64,000 bases of DNA from Istiophorus platypterus (lineage: Eukaryota > Chordata > Actinopteri > Istiophoriformes > Istiophoridae), in contig CM029131.1 in assembly GCA_016859345.1 (NCBI GenBank), positions 7,430,320 to 7,494,319 of the forward strand. Direction: 5' to 3'. Below are positions 37,401 through 49,720 of the stretch, in pieces. The notes under the pieces were generated by a model that saw nothing but the letters and a program-made list of their open reading frames with translations, was not told where the DNA came from and ran no database searches. The position numbers and the translations under genes are program-made. How positions within the stretch are numbered: the stretch's first letter is position 1; every line of letters begins with the position of its first letter.

Positions 37401-39888
37401 CCCCAGCCATAAACCTACATAAACATAAAATAATCCTCTTTACTATAAAAGTTCAGATTTGCCACAAGGATCTTTAAGACTTCATGTAACGTCATCTTCA
37501 CCTCTCCGTTGTCGACCAGAGCCATGGAGGAGGTCTGTCCGCATGTGATGCCCACCGCGTTCTTGCCCTGCAGACAGCCGGTGACTTTCCTGGGGTAGGG
37601 CTGGTTGGCTGTGGAGCCTGATCCAATCTGGCCGCAGTTATTGTAGCCCCATGCAAAGACCTGAAGGGGCACAGAGGTTGTAGCACCACTGTAAAAATAA
37701 CTTTAACCTGCCAACACACACCAAATAAATATAAATACACATGTATTCAAACTGACAGCGAAAGTTGGTTAAAGTTTTAAATAAAAACCTTCAATGCTTA
37801 TCTGAAAATCTTCTTGGATTACATCCCGAGAAACCCCATAAGGAAAACATCAGTAAAATGACCCATGCGTTCACATGCTGTTCTACAAACCGAGGGAATG
37901 ACGACACACAAATACATAATGTAGAGGGACGACGCAATATTCATGTAACACTGTGAAATGTACTGCAGTTAGCAACATTTAACACTGTAACAGCCTTTCC
38001 TATTTATCACATGCAAACAGGCTAATAAGCTTTAATGCCTCGGGGTTCAAAATAAGCTGCTTAGTCTGACACTAGCTCCAAAGGATGTGGCTGCGTTAGG
38101 GTTTTCAAGTGACCTATCTAAGAGTAAACATAAAACACAAGCATGCTGGTATATGTTAATATGCTGTTCTAATGTCATGGTAAACCTAATATCAAATCGG
38201 TGCTTTTCTTGATTTAAATTTAAAAAACCCCTAAACATTTTACTCATTATTATCTGCCACCCTGATTGCAATATGAAGCTGCAACTTGTTCATTATAAAA
38301 AAAAAAAAAAAATACAAGCAGAAGGTTGGAACATTTAGAATAAAACAAATGGAAAACTACAACTTCCAATTATTTTTCTTCTGTACTATCACAATCTGCA
38401 TCAGACTTTTTTGTTTAATATTAAACTGACATTGAGTAAATAAAAAGCTCATACATTCATGACATGAATGGTCAACCAGGGTAACCAACTGTAGAAATAA
38501 TGACTTTATATGGAGTTTATATTCCAAACATAAACAATAATAAAACTGTAGAGTTATGAAAACCCCACCTCTCCATCCTGAGTGAGAGCCATGGAGGAGG
38601 TCTGTCCGCATGTGATGCCCACCGCGTTCTTGCCCTGCAGACAGCCGGTGACTTTCCTGGGGTAGGGCTGGTTGGCTGTGGAGCCTGATCCAATCTGGCC
38701 GCAGTTATTGTAGCCCCATGCAAAGACCTGAAGGGGCACAGAGGTTGTAGCACCACTGTAAAAATAACTTTAACCTGCCAACACACACCAAATAAATATA
38801 AATACACATGTATTCAAACTGACAGCGAAAGTTGGTTAAAGTTTTAAATAAAAACCTTCAATGCTTATCTGAAAATCTTCTTGGATTACATCCCGAGAAA
38901 CCCCATAAGGAAAACATCAGTAAAATGACCCATGCGTTCACATGCTGTTCTACAAACCGAGGGAATGACGACACACAAATACATAATGTAGAGGGACGAC
39001 GCAATATTCATGTAACACTGTGAAATGTACTGCAGTTAGCAACATTTAACACTGTAACAGCCTTTCCTATTTATCACATGCAAACAGGCTAATAAGCTTT
39101 AATGCCTCGGGGTTCAAAATAAGCTGCTTAGTCTGACACTAGCTCCAAAGGATGTGGCTGCGTTAGGGTTTTCAAGTGACCTATCTAAGAGTAAACATAA
39201 AACACAAGCATGCTGGTATATGTTAATATGCTGTTCTAATGTCATGGTAAACCTAATATCAAATCGGTGCTTTTCTTGATTCAAATTTAAAAAACCCCTA
39301 AACATTTTACTCATTATTATCTGCCACCCTGATTGCAATATGAAGCTGCAACTTGTTCATTATAAAAAAAAAAAAAAAATACAAGCAGAAGGTTGGAACA
39401 TTTAGAATAAAACAAATGGAAAACTACAACTTCCAATTATTTTTCTTCTGTACTATCACAATCTGCATCAGACTTTTTTGTTTAATATTAAACTGACATT
39501 GAGTAAATAAAAAGCTCATACATTCATGACATGAATGGTCAACCAGGGTAACCAACTGTAGAAATAATGACTTTATATGGAGTTTATATTCCAAACATAA
39601 ACAATAATAAAACTGTAGAGTTATGAAAACCCCACCTCTCCATCCTGAGTGAGAGCCATGGAGTGATGCGAGCCACACACCACCTCTTTCACTTTCTTGT
39701 TCTGCAGGTTGGCCGTGACCAGTCCCGGAGACAGGCCCTGGTTGGCGGTCCCATTCCCCAGCTGACTGTAGCCGTTGTGCCCCCAAGCAAACAGCTGCCC
39801 ATCTGCAATAAATCAACCCAAGGATTATACAGTGACAGTCAAGATTGGAGGAGTCAGTGGCTTTTGAATGAAGAATTTCATCAGTCAA

Positions 39889-39923
<35 letters not shown>

Positions 39924-41068
39924 AGGCAACTTACAGGGTGTGGAAATAGAAACTGCAACACTGATAAATTGCAATCCAAAAAGTCTAAAATCCTGAAAGC
40001 ATGTTTTCATTTGGGGGGGTTCTTGAAAATCATAAATCCTATCTACTTCAATAGCACATTATAAAAATGTAGGCTCAGCTTCACTTTTCATTGGAGAAAA
40101 TGTATCAAAATGCTTTTAGAAAAGTCCCAAATGACTTATTTCAAAGGTGCATTTACTGGCTATCAGAGCAGTGTATTGACCCATTTATTTTGATGGAAAT
40201 ATGAGTGTAGGGAATATGTTGAACGAGTGGCTAGAATGTTTATTCAACATAATTAGTTTGAAAAGTTTCTAAAGATTATGAAGCTGAACATGAATTTGAG
40301 TCAATAAGCCTATATATACACATATATAATTATCTTTTTTTTTTTTTTGCATTACATTTTCTTGACCGCATAACAACCTCTTACCAAGGAAATCAAATAT
40401 TATGAGATGACTTTATATAAGATACAGTAGCAATTATTCCTTGAGAGGAGCAGAAATTTATGGCACGGGTTTATTATTTGCGGACTAAATTACTTTTATA
40501 GCAAGCATGTGTAATAACCTACCATCAGTAGCCAACAGGACGTGTGGTCCGCTGCCATAGCTCAGGCTGATTACCTTCTTCCCTCGCAGGAAGTCTAGTT
40601 TCTTTGGCACAATGGTGCTCAGGCTGTCTCCTGTACCCAGGCAGCTACTGCAGTTCAGCCCACACACAAATACCTGGGAAATAATGGCACACACATTAAC
40701 ATACATAGAGTTACTATTTACTATGAAGGAGATGAAGTCAAAGGTGCTTCCCCAGAGGTTTACATTTTTTAATATTCCGAGTCTCCATTAATAAATTCTT
40801 CAAATTTCATTTCATTTGATGGACACAAGAAACCCCACTATAGATTCTAACAGCTTTTAAATGAATAATGCTTTAAATTTTGATAAATACAGACTTGTGA
40901 AAGAGACAGGGTTGGCTGGATTATCTAAGACACACTCCTCACCTCATTCCCATGTGTGATGTAGATGGCTTCGTTAGCGGAGGTTCCAAAGACACAGGCC
41001 TGTCGGACCGTGGCTAGTTCCTCAGGGCTCAGCAGAGCAAACAGAGGCCATTTACTGACGTCCACCAT
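34477..41068 (-). CDS. rcbtb1: Rcbtb1, RCC1-repeat and BTB/POZ domain protein, with an internal exon duplication
   Basis: Family members combine an N-terminal RCC1 beta-propeller with a BTB domain and are proposed CUL3 substrate adaptors; human RCBTB1 is linked to retinal disease. Exons in transcript order: 40943-41068 (ATG), 40523-40673, 39636-39802, 38569-38727 (hybrid), 37502-37660, 37307-37414, 36963-37105, 36571-36634, 35970-36096, 35717-35843, 35406-35557, 35174-35304, 34477-34617. The protein begins MVDVSKWPLFALLSPEELA, contains SYGSGPHVLLAT, AWGYNNCGQIGSGSTANQP, YMWGQCRGQSIVLPHLTPF, the BTB segment DLKFSVDGKCIHVHKAVLKI to VIEIGQFSYPVYRSFLQFLY, and ends SRCGAFKN. Without the hybrid exon it is 531 aa, the human RCBTB1 length; with it, 584 aa. 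MVDVxKWP and IKRGITVENAF favour RCBTB1 over RCBTB2. All phases close in both versions. Confidence 0.94.
37518..39651. repeat. 1067-bp direct tandem duplication within rcbtb1
   Basis: Copy one is 37518-38584 and copy two 38585-39651, offset exactly 1067 at every landmark compared. The only difference I found is T at 38215 against C at 39282; even the 16-A run has the same length in both. The 12-bp word AGAGCCATGGAG occurs at 37518, 38585 and 39652, at the left edge, junction and right edge, so the breakpoints lie within it. The unit spans the tail of one RCC1 exon, a ~908-bp intron, and the front of the next exon. Confidence 0.97.
38569..38727 (-). CDS. rcbtb1: Hybrid RCC1 exon created by the tandem duplication
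   Basis: A 159-nt, phase 0-0 exon with intact splice sites: acceptor CCCCTTCAG before GTC TTT GCA, and donor GAG|GTGGGG. Its first part (VFAWGYNNCGQIGSGSTANQ through GQTSSMAL) matches the exon at 37502-37660, while its end (TQDGE) matches the upstream exon at 39636-39802. It stays in frame whether included or skipped. Inclusion adds 53 residues, one RCC1 repeat, at about residues 149-201. Whether it is used cannot be seen from DNA alone. Confidence 0.8.
39891..39919. repeat. Poly(T) run
   Basis: Twenty-nine consecutive T on plus (poly-A on the rcbtb1 transcript strand) in the intron between coding exons 2 and 3. Another T-rich stretch with GTTTTT motifs lies at about 41325-41372 in the 5'UTR intron. 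Confidence 0.95.
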
Positions 41069-42119
41069 GGCTCCCGCAAAACTCAGCCTTCCTTTCCTGG
41101 GAGGAGGAGTCAGGGCTGATGGGGGAGAGGAGGGAGGGATAGGAGGAGGCTGACGAGGAGATGGAGGGATGCGAGGAGGAGGATTTGTTGTTGGTGGAGG
41201 TGGGGAGCAAGGAGCAGAACCATCCCTGCTGACACTTCAAATAGAACAAGATGAGAGGCACTTGTCAGTAAACTGAAAAAGTACCTGGAACATTGCCGTT
41301 CCAGTGACATTTTTTGATAATATTAGTTTTTTTTGTTGTTTTTTTTTGTTTTGTTTTTTTTTGTTTTTTTAAATGGCCGGATTTATTTTTCTTCCTTTCT
41401 TGTGGTCTTCAGGTAGAAAATCCACATTGAAAAAAAACACATTTCAATAAACAGATTGGAATTAATTCACCAGTAGTAAAAAGGTAAACAAAAACAAAAC
41501 AAGTACCCTATACAGAGACAGGTACACTCAGAATTACATGCAAAAATAAATCCAGTGGTTGTTCATCTATATATGAGAACCAAAAATGTGTCTTGCAGGA
41601 CCTAAATGTATTCATCTTTGAGAGAATAGGAGAACTCTTGGTTTAAATCATTAATTGCTCATGGCATTAAGGCAAAGCATGCGGTTAAAGCAGCACAACT
41701 GATCTATTATAACAAGGCTTCATGCCCCGTTTAATTTACTGCCACTGAAATGGGCCAAATTCTTCACAAAATCTGCCAATATGTTTGATTCCTGCTGCGA
41801 ATATTAAAACATCTCGTTAAGCAGCTGTGAGTTATTGCTATGCTTAACTAAACCCGCCCTTTAATTCGGGGTATAAACCAAACACTTCTGTCACATAGGG
41901 ACGTGTCCGAAGAAATTGCTGAATAATTGCAAATTTTTGAAAGCGATCGGCTTAATAATTACAATTTTGTTGGAATAACGCCGATACTTTTATATAAATG
42001 CAATTATCACCAAGCTCCATAGGCGCTGAAGTGGCTCATGATGTTTAAGAAAAGCCACTGAGTCATGTATCATTAGCTAGATATGTCCTGTGGCTGTTAA
42101 GCAGGGGGACTTTTAAATT

Positions 42120-42680
42120 GCTCGGCTTTTGAGCAGAGTCCGGCATCGCGTCCTCCCCGTCGGGGACTAGCCAAACACACCGCGCAGCATCGCCGCGGAG
42201 CTAAAACCGCAAATGTGTAATTAAAGGCTCCCTTTTCAGCCAAGTGTCAAAAAACAAAAACAAAAAAACAAAATGTATGCATTTAGTGCGGCACCAAAAG
42301 CAAGCTAAATAGCATTAAGCGTGTGATAAACGGGAGAAGCTAGTAGCTTGGATAAGCGCTTCCCTGTGCTCTCCGTACCTAAAGCATCGCTCCATGACAA
42401 CGAGACAACTGGGAAAAAGACAGACAGACAGCGACAACATTTAATAACAATGTCTCTATCGGTAAAACACCCACGGCTACGACATGTGAACTAGCAGTTT
42501 TGGAGTTACCCGACGGAGACCGATCGCCCGGCGGTGTCAACGGCAGCGCTGCCCGACAGAAGTGCGACGGGTGCGGGCTAAACGCGTCTTCGTCGCCTCC
42601 CGGATCTCCGGCAGGGCGGGCGCCGCATGGGCGTGCTGCTGCCCCCCTCCGGCCATCGCTTAAACAGCAGCTCGAAAAAA
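42120..42680 (-). promoter_or_regulatory. rcbtb1: CpG-rich promoter and non-coding first exon of rcbtb1
   Basis: CpG-dense DNA at 42130-42210 and 42500-42665. On the minus strand a donor TTTAG|GTACGG puts the end of a non-coding exon at 42379. The coding exon has an acceptor (CTCCTCCCAG|GAAAGG) at 41097-41098, 28 nt before the ATG at 41068. The 5'UTR intron is therefore about 41097-42378. The start site is not resolved. Confidence 0.55.
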
Positions 42681-42699
42681 CGTGGGTATGGAGAAGTTC

Positions 42700-42766
42700 T
42701 ATGGAAAAAGTTTAAAAAATTATTTCCCTTTTGTTTTTGTTTTCTTTAAATTGGCCGTGTCCTATA

Positions 42767-42805
<39 letters not shown>

Positions 42806-45800
42806 GGATCGGACTCATTTTATAATTTGTGTAATCTAACAAAAACATGAAAGCAACGAAACCGATGTGGGGAAAAAAAGAACATAGGATGTAGCCTGGA
42901 TGGTCCCAACTGTTTCATTTTGAGAACGTTAGAGTCAAATCAAGGCAAGTTTACACAGCGCATGTATGTTATTGTAGGAAAGGGTTTCCCGTTGTTTGAT
43001 AACTATAATGCATCTGATACATCTTATTCGGGGGAGAGTTTGGCGGGTTGGGATAAAACTTTTTCTAACTTTAGCTCTCCTTTCATTCAGGGCCATTAAT
43101 TAACATGCACTTTTAGTCTGGACATTATCAAGTTTCTTTATTCTAATGGTGCACCTCATTCAAATACCATGTAATCAGTGTCAACTACTGATCTGACCAT
43201 TGCTCAGGGGAGCATGTTGTCACAGACACTTCTGCACATTGTCAAATTTTTCTACCTTCCAAATGTGGATTATTCTAATTTAAAAAAAAAAAAAAAAAAA
43301 AAAAAGCATTTTGGTGGATTTAGTTTTTGACACAGAATAATTAAAGTTCTTATCTGGATTCACTGCATTTTTCATGTTCATTTACTTCATCAGTGATTCA
43401 TTAATTTCCAATAGACTTCATATCTTTATTTCTTACTAACACAAAAATGAAAACTTGTTGATTATGCACATAACCACTTGCCAGTAGTTTTCCTTGATGG
43501 CCTGCTGGTGGAGTACTACCATCCAGATCTAGGCTCTTGTGGCTTGGATTTGCTGCATCATTTGAGTTGCAAGTTCCAGTAAATTAGGTTATAGGCTTCA
43601 CGGTTTGAATTAGGGCTCAGTTCAGTTTTCATGATTTAAGGCCGATTATCATGGTGGTAACTTCTCAGTCTAATATTACTTGACTGTAGTTGAACATCAG
43701 CAGCTGCTTTTCTATTTAAACGAGGTAAGCACGCTGAGTCGAAGCTTTCCACTTCGAAAATAACCTGAGCGTAAGGATTTCGCTGATTCTTCAGGAAAGG
43801 AGCCAATCAGAATGGAGCCCAAATATATTTACTAATATTTCAATTGGTTTGATGTGTCCTAAAGAAAGATTTATTTTTTCTAGCAAAAAAAAAAAGGAGT
43901 TAAATATCCCAAGAGATCAGATTGTAATATGAATCCCTACAAATCAGCATAATTATTTCCAATGTGAGTTGTCCAGCAGAGCTTTTCTTGCAGTCGATTT
44001 TGTTGCTTAAAGGACAGTTATGATATTCCCTGGACACAGGCCATGTTGTACTTTTCTCTTGGAGCTGCAGCCAACAGATCAATACATCAGCAGGCTTAGC
44101 ACTAACCCTCTTCTGAATAGCCTGGTGTCCTACAGGCATTCAGTCTACAAATCTGCCTCTCAGGAGGAAGTGCTAACATCACAGGCTAAAAGCCCTCTCA
44201 GCCCTGCTTGTCTATTTATTTTTATAAAATTAGAACAAACTGTCCAGGATAATTGTTATATTCAGGTTATAAGGATTTATTTCCCTGTAGAAATAAATCA
44301 CTCTTCAAATAAAAACAAATGTATATCATGCAAAAGTGTTTTCTATTGTATTTTTGCACCAAAGCTACTGGTTACATAAATTTAAAAAATGTGTTTCCCT
44401 CAAAAAGGTGCCAGAGTGAGATGATGATGTTTTAGGGGGCTCAAGAAAAACTCAATCTAAAGTTTGATTTAAAGGAAAGGAAGAGAAAAAAAGAAAACAG
44501 GCTAAAGGCAACATTTTCAGAGGCCCTGGACTTTTTATCACTACCCCTGCTACTAGATAAAAATAAGTAGAGATTTATATTAAGACGAGAAACTTTGGAC
44601 TCTTTTTGGTTTAAGTGATCTCTGTGAATGTTGTAGTCAAAAGTCACTTCTTTTCTGGTTCGTCTGCCCTCTCTGGATTTCCACTGGCTGCCAGGTTCAC
44701 CCTCAGATTTCAGTATGTCTCTCTCTCTCTCTCTCTCTCTGTCTGTCTGTCTGCCCCCCCTTCATTCCTCCTCCCCCCCCCATCCTTGTTTTTCTCTTGC
44801 ACCTTCTTCATCATCCTCACTCTTCACATCTTCCCTTCTTTATCCCTCTTCTTCCTTTTTCTAGCTACCCTATTTGCTGTGTATAACAGACGCACACGCA
44901 CTGCATATGCAGCTGCGGCTGTTTGCTCGCTGAGCCGAAGCAGCTCCCTGTGCACACGGATGATATTTTGCCTCCTGATGACAGCAATCCCAAGCTGCAG
45001 CCTTGAGCTCCTCAAAACAATACAAGTCGTGAATAGAGTGTTGGGGGAAGAAAAAAAAGAAAAAAATCTGCCAGCCGTCAGTCATCTTGCAGTAATGACT
45101 ATGTGTTGGTGTATCTCTTATGTATGTGCGGTCTTTGTTGTGATCCAGATGTCACAATATACGAGACAAGACGAACAGGAGCCGCGGCTGTTTGTGAGGA
45201 CCATTATCCTGGACTCATTTGCCAGTACTGCAATGCAGCTGAGAATGGGTTTTTTCCTTTTTTTCCCTGGGAAGTTCAGGGTTTTTTTTTTCCTGTAATT
45301 GTTCATTTGTGCCACTGCAGAACTTGTCTGAAAACTTTAAAAAAAATAAAAATAAAAATACACATGTCTTTCAAAAACATTCACATGGGCATATGCAGCC
45401 ATGTAGTGAAAGATTTAAGGCGCTGTGTGTGGCCATTTTCAGCTTCCATAATGTCATTGTCAGATTAGCTGTGACAGCTTGATATGATCGCTGTGCACAA
45501 ATGAGACCATGGTGGATGTAGGTGGTTGGCTGCATTTCATGCTGGTTGTGTATTTGCTGTTTCTCAACACAGACAGTCTATTTCCCATAAACCCCTCTTA
45601 AATATAGGCTGTAACAGCTTATCCAGCCACCAGCTCTTTATCGCGTTTAAAAATTTATTGAGAAGAATAACATCGGGATTGATTTTTCCATTAAGCTTTC
45701 ACTCTTTCCATCACCTGAATCAGCAACACAGCAGCTGATCTCTCTCTGTTTAGTGCCATGGAGCGATCCATCTTATTTACTGGCAAGGCTGACAAGTGGT

Positions 45801-48300
45801 GTACAATATAAAGTGCAAAGCAAGGCTTCCAGGAGGCTGCATGGTGACTGTAGTAAATACTAATGATACAAGGAATAAGTGGCAACTATTTAGCAATTTT
45901 AGAAAAGTGTATTTGGCTCTGACAGCAAGAGCATAGCAACATATGACCTTATCTTATGTCTAAAAGTGAAGTCTCTGTTAAGAAGCTAATCACAAATATC
46001 ACTTAGCGGAAGATTCAACAATTACAGAGGAAAATACAGGATTGTTGGTGGAATTTCAGCAAAAAAGAAAATCAGAATAATATAAAAAATACTGGTTGTC
46101 ACTCCCAATAAATTATATGTTATTTGAATAAAGTGTTATTTGAATAAACTGTAAAAGCTCCGGTTTCATTTCACAGGGGAAAAAAATCGGTTACCTAGCG
46201 ACTGAAAATGTCATGCTATTTTTCAGCAGACTAGTAACTATGAAAAGGTTTATGCTCTACTATACAGCAATAATTTACACTTGTCTGTCTGTTCCTGTGG
46301 GGGGGGGGGGTTATGATAGGGAGGAATCATAAAAGGTATACAAGACGTTAACTTTCTATTAGTAAAGAAAAAAAGAGCTTATGTTTTGACTATAGCTTGT
46401 CACCATTTCCATCTGAAAATATAAAGCCCTGTTCTTGTTCAGAGCGAATTGCTTCTTCCCATGTAGAATTATCTTTCTTTTTTCTTTCTTTGAAAGTTCC
46501 TGGGCCCAAACCTTCATCTCTATCAGATCAGAAAGGGGATTTCATTATATTGCAAACATCAAAGGCACTTCACACATTTAAGACTTTTTCCTCTTTCCTC
46601 GGTAAAACCGCTGTATTTTTCTGTTTGGATTATAAATTGACTGATTCAAAGGCAAATGAGCCACAAACCTATCTAGAAAATGGATGGCGTGTTTTAAAAA
46701 GCCTTTCGAGGTGCTCTGAGGGATGTAATGTTGTGTGCTAAACCGATTTTTCCGTCTCTTGCAGACGTTTTCTGTCAGACACTCTCATTTTCAATCATCT
46801 CTCTTGGCAGAAATATGAGCTCTTTGGTTTCTTGCACCCTGGACAGCGCCAGCTCCCTCCTCTGAAACCACCGCAGCATTTTCAGTCCAGTTTCCACCCA
46901 CCAACAGTGCGAGGCGGTCAACAACCAAGCCATTAATCATTCTTTTGTTTTTTTCACTATGCATCCAATACGCCGAGCAGCCCTTAATTCCCCTCTAAAA
47001 GTTTCAAGAGGGTTTGAAGGTTCTCCAGACACATCAAAATGCGTAGGAAACGATAAATTCTTAAAGCTGAGACTTCATTCAGATTCATCTGTTTCCCACA
47101 GACCGCACATGCAGGCCGAGCTGACACTAAAGACCCCAGTGTTACAGGGGAGCCGTCCAACAGGTGTGCGGACTTGCCTAAGGCTCTTATGAAACAAAGA
47201 AAAGCAAGGAGACAGAAGTGAGAGCCAGAGGGAATTATGTGTTGGTCTCGGGCCCATATCAGTGACGCCCATGCCCCCCGATCCCCCATAAAAAATATAT
47301 ATCTGCCGGTTATGGTTCATATCCAGTCAGTCCAGATACGGACGGTGTGGGAACCACATGTCTACGTAAGCGGCTCCTGTCCACAGGGCTGCATCAAGGC
47401 GCACTGGCAAACCGGAGGGGACTTTTCCTTCAGAATAAAAGTCGAGTGTAGGGCAAACTAAACTCGGGTTATAAAGAAAAGGAACCACCGTTAACTTATT
47501 GAGGTAACAGAATTAACACCATTTATTTAGTTTGATTACTGAAAGTTGTATTTTTTGAAAAATGCTTTTGGAGTAAACCGATGGGCTATTGACAACTAAT
47601 AGGGGCAGATGATCGGGGGCCAAAGTGTAACTACTACCGCATTGCAAGTGTAATGGCCACAGCCACAATGAGTAACATCCCAATTCTCACCTCATTAGTT
47701 TGCTACCCACACGGGTTCATTTGTAGTCAACCACACCACCACACCCAAACAACTGAAATGACTCAATTTGTTTGATGTAGAATTTTTTTTGTTTAACTTT
47801 AACTTTACATCGTTTTACATTGAGAGCACACATTTTTGCACTGCAGGGCCACAAACGCTTCTGTTTCTGTTATGTTAATCATTTCTTTCTTTCTTTGTGT
47901 TGGAGTTACCTTGGTGGTTTTGGGGGAGGTCGCTTCCAGGTTTAGCAAAAGGTGAGTCTGAGGGCTGAGGACTCATAAATCCTAGGGCTTCCTCATTAGG
48001 TCGAACCATCTGCTGTCATGTTATGGGGGGTGGAGGGGGTGTAGCTCGCATGATTTGTATTTAAATGTAGTTGGTGGCCACCTTGTTTACCCCTTGTGTG
48101 TTATTTGGTTTGGCCAAACCTGTATATACGTTCCTTTGTGAATATCAACTGTAATTTACTCCACGTTTTCCTTCAGAAGACAACTTGTCCCCACATATTA
48201 AACAGAGTTCTTGTCAACAACAAAAAAACATGTAGCATAAGAAATTAAGCATATAGTCGATTAATTTCTGAACATTTTCAGTGCCTTATGGAAACCGATT
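42700..48300. other. Intergenic region between the divergent genes rcbtb1 and fgf14
   Basis: No supported exon. It holds TA and T runs (42761-42805), a poly-A run (43280-43305), a (CT)n/(GTCT)n pyrimidine tract (44716-44756) and a 12-G run near 46300. Complex repeat-poor stretches, for example 44880-45060, 46740-46930 and 47080-47430, could be regulatory because fgf14 is a brain gene with a large landscape, but conservation was not tested. The longest ORF (44615-45298) is low-complexity and not believed. Confidence 0.5.
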
Positions 48301-48774
48301 TTTTTGAAAACACGGGCACATACGGAAAAGGAGCGAAGCGTTTTCCCTCGCTTGAACCTGGACAGCGTCCTCAAGAAGCGTTAGGAGCTTTAACGTTGAG
48401 GTTGCGGTCTCTTATTTCGAAGGCGCCGACCGGAAGGCGCGTCTTGTTTAATCGCTCGCGCTTTGCCGGTGGTCGGGTATAGATAGTCGGTGCACCTCCT
48501 CGCGCCCCAACCGGCCGTCGGTCGCCTCGAGCGCAGCTGAGGAAGACGCTGGAGCGCCAGAGAAGCGCGGGAGGTTCCGCGAGCCGGATCCCGGTCCTCT
48601 TCTTCCTCTTCTTCCTCTTCTTCCTCGTCTTCCTCTCCTCCTTCCTCTGCGTTTGGTTCCCGGAGCGGCAGAGGCAGCGGAGCCCCACGGTCCAGCAGCG
48701 GGGGTTTTGGGTTTTTTGTTTTTTTTTTCATCAGCAAGGTGAGGAAGAGGAGGAGGAGAGAGGAGAGGAAGAGG

Positions 48775-48807
<33 letters not shown>

Positions 48808-49720
48808 GGCGGCGGCGGCAGCGGCAGTATCTTGGCGCACTGGAGCTTATGGATTATTGAGAAGTGGAGGCCGAAACGGGGATCAAATATTGATAAGGAC
48901 TTTTTTGAAGCGCGGGGCGGCGCAGAGATTCCCCGCAGTGATTCACCTGCCCCGTCCTGCACGCACTGCCACTGACCGGAGGACCGGGGGACCGGGGGAC
49001 CGGAGCACCGGAGGACCGGGGGACCGGGGGACCGGCGCAGCTGCTGGAGCAGGATTCTGCATCTGGCGTGTGTTTGCAGTGAGTGAGTGAGTGAGTGAGA
49101 GTGTGTGTGTGTCGTGTGTGTGTGTGCCCGTGTGTGTGTGTGCGTTTGGAAAGGAGCCCCCCTGCTGCAGTATACTTGCCTGCCGTGTGGGTACAGGGAT
49201 GCCACCGACTTGCTGACGGGCGCCCGCTCTCCGCACCCCCCCCTCCCACCCACCCACCCCCACCCCCTCCTCCCGGACGGACGGACATCACCGACCCCCT
49301 GCGATCCCCACTAATATGCAATGGTTTTTTGTGCAGAAGCCGACAGCCGCCGCGTACCGCCGACTTCACGCTAGCGCCGCCGCATGCCTGTCCGCCGCTG
49401 CCGCTCCTCTCCCCGCGCCGCGCGGCAGACGACGCCATTTGAAGAGGAGCGCCCGCGGGGTTTTCACGCCGCGGCGGCCGGGCGGCAGCAGCAGCAGCAG
49501 CAGCAGCAGCGACCGCTCCTCGGCCGCTGAGGACCGCCGGCCGCTGGGGCAGCCGGAGGCGGACACCGCGGAGAAAAGCGCCGCAGCGGTCGCTCTCTTC
49601 CTGCCGCACGGGGACGACGTCGACGCGGAATACGTGCGGCTGCTGGTCTCGGGGCTCGTAGGGGAAGAACCGGGCGAGAAACCGGGCGACGAGCCGGGCT
49701 TCCTGCTCTTATTCTTGTCT
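48300..49720 (+). promoter_or_regulatory. fgf14: CpG island, promoter and 5'UTR of fgf14 (1B transcript)
   Basis: Very GC- and CpG-rich from about 48320 to 49720, with TTCCTC repeats (48599-48645), a (GACA)n tract (48777-48808), the GGACCGG minisatellite, GT runs and a (CAG)n run (49488-49510). It directly precedes the recognised fgf14 1B coding exon. The frame of that exon is open back to an ATG at 49316, so part of this may be translated. Confidence 0.6.
48974..49036. repeat. GGACCGG minisatellite in fgf14 5'UTR
   Basis: About seven tandem units of (G)GACCGG(G/A)G with small changes. The G-runs are spaced so that a G-quadruplex on the transcript strand is plausible. Confidence 0.85.

Noticed and set aside
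44615..45298. Plus-strand 227-codon frame in the rcbtb1-fgf14 spacer
   Set aside because: Built on a CT/GTCT tract encoding Ser-Leu-Ser runs and phenylalanine-rich segments; no splice partners or recognisable domain.
48390..49253. Long minus-strand open frame (287 codons) in the fgf14 leader
   Set aside because: Composition is driven by CpG and TCC/GT repeats (runs of Glu, Leu-Ser, His-Thr), with no domain; it lies antisense to the fgf14 promoter and 5'UTR.
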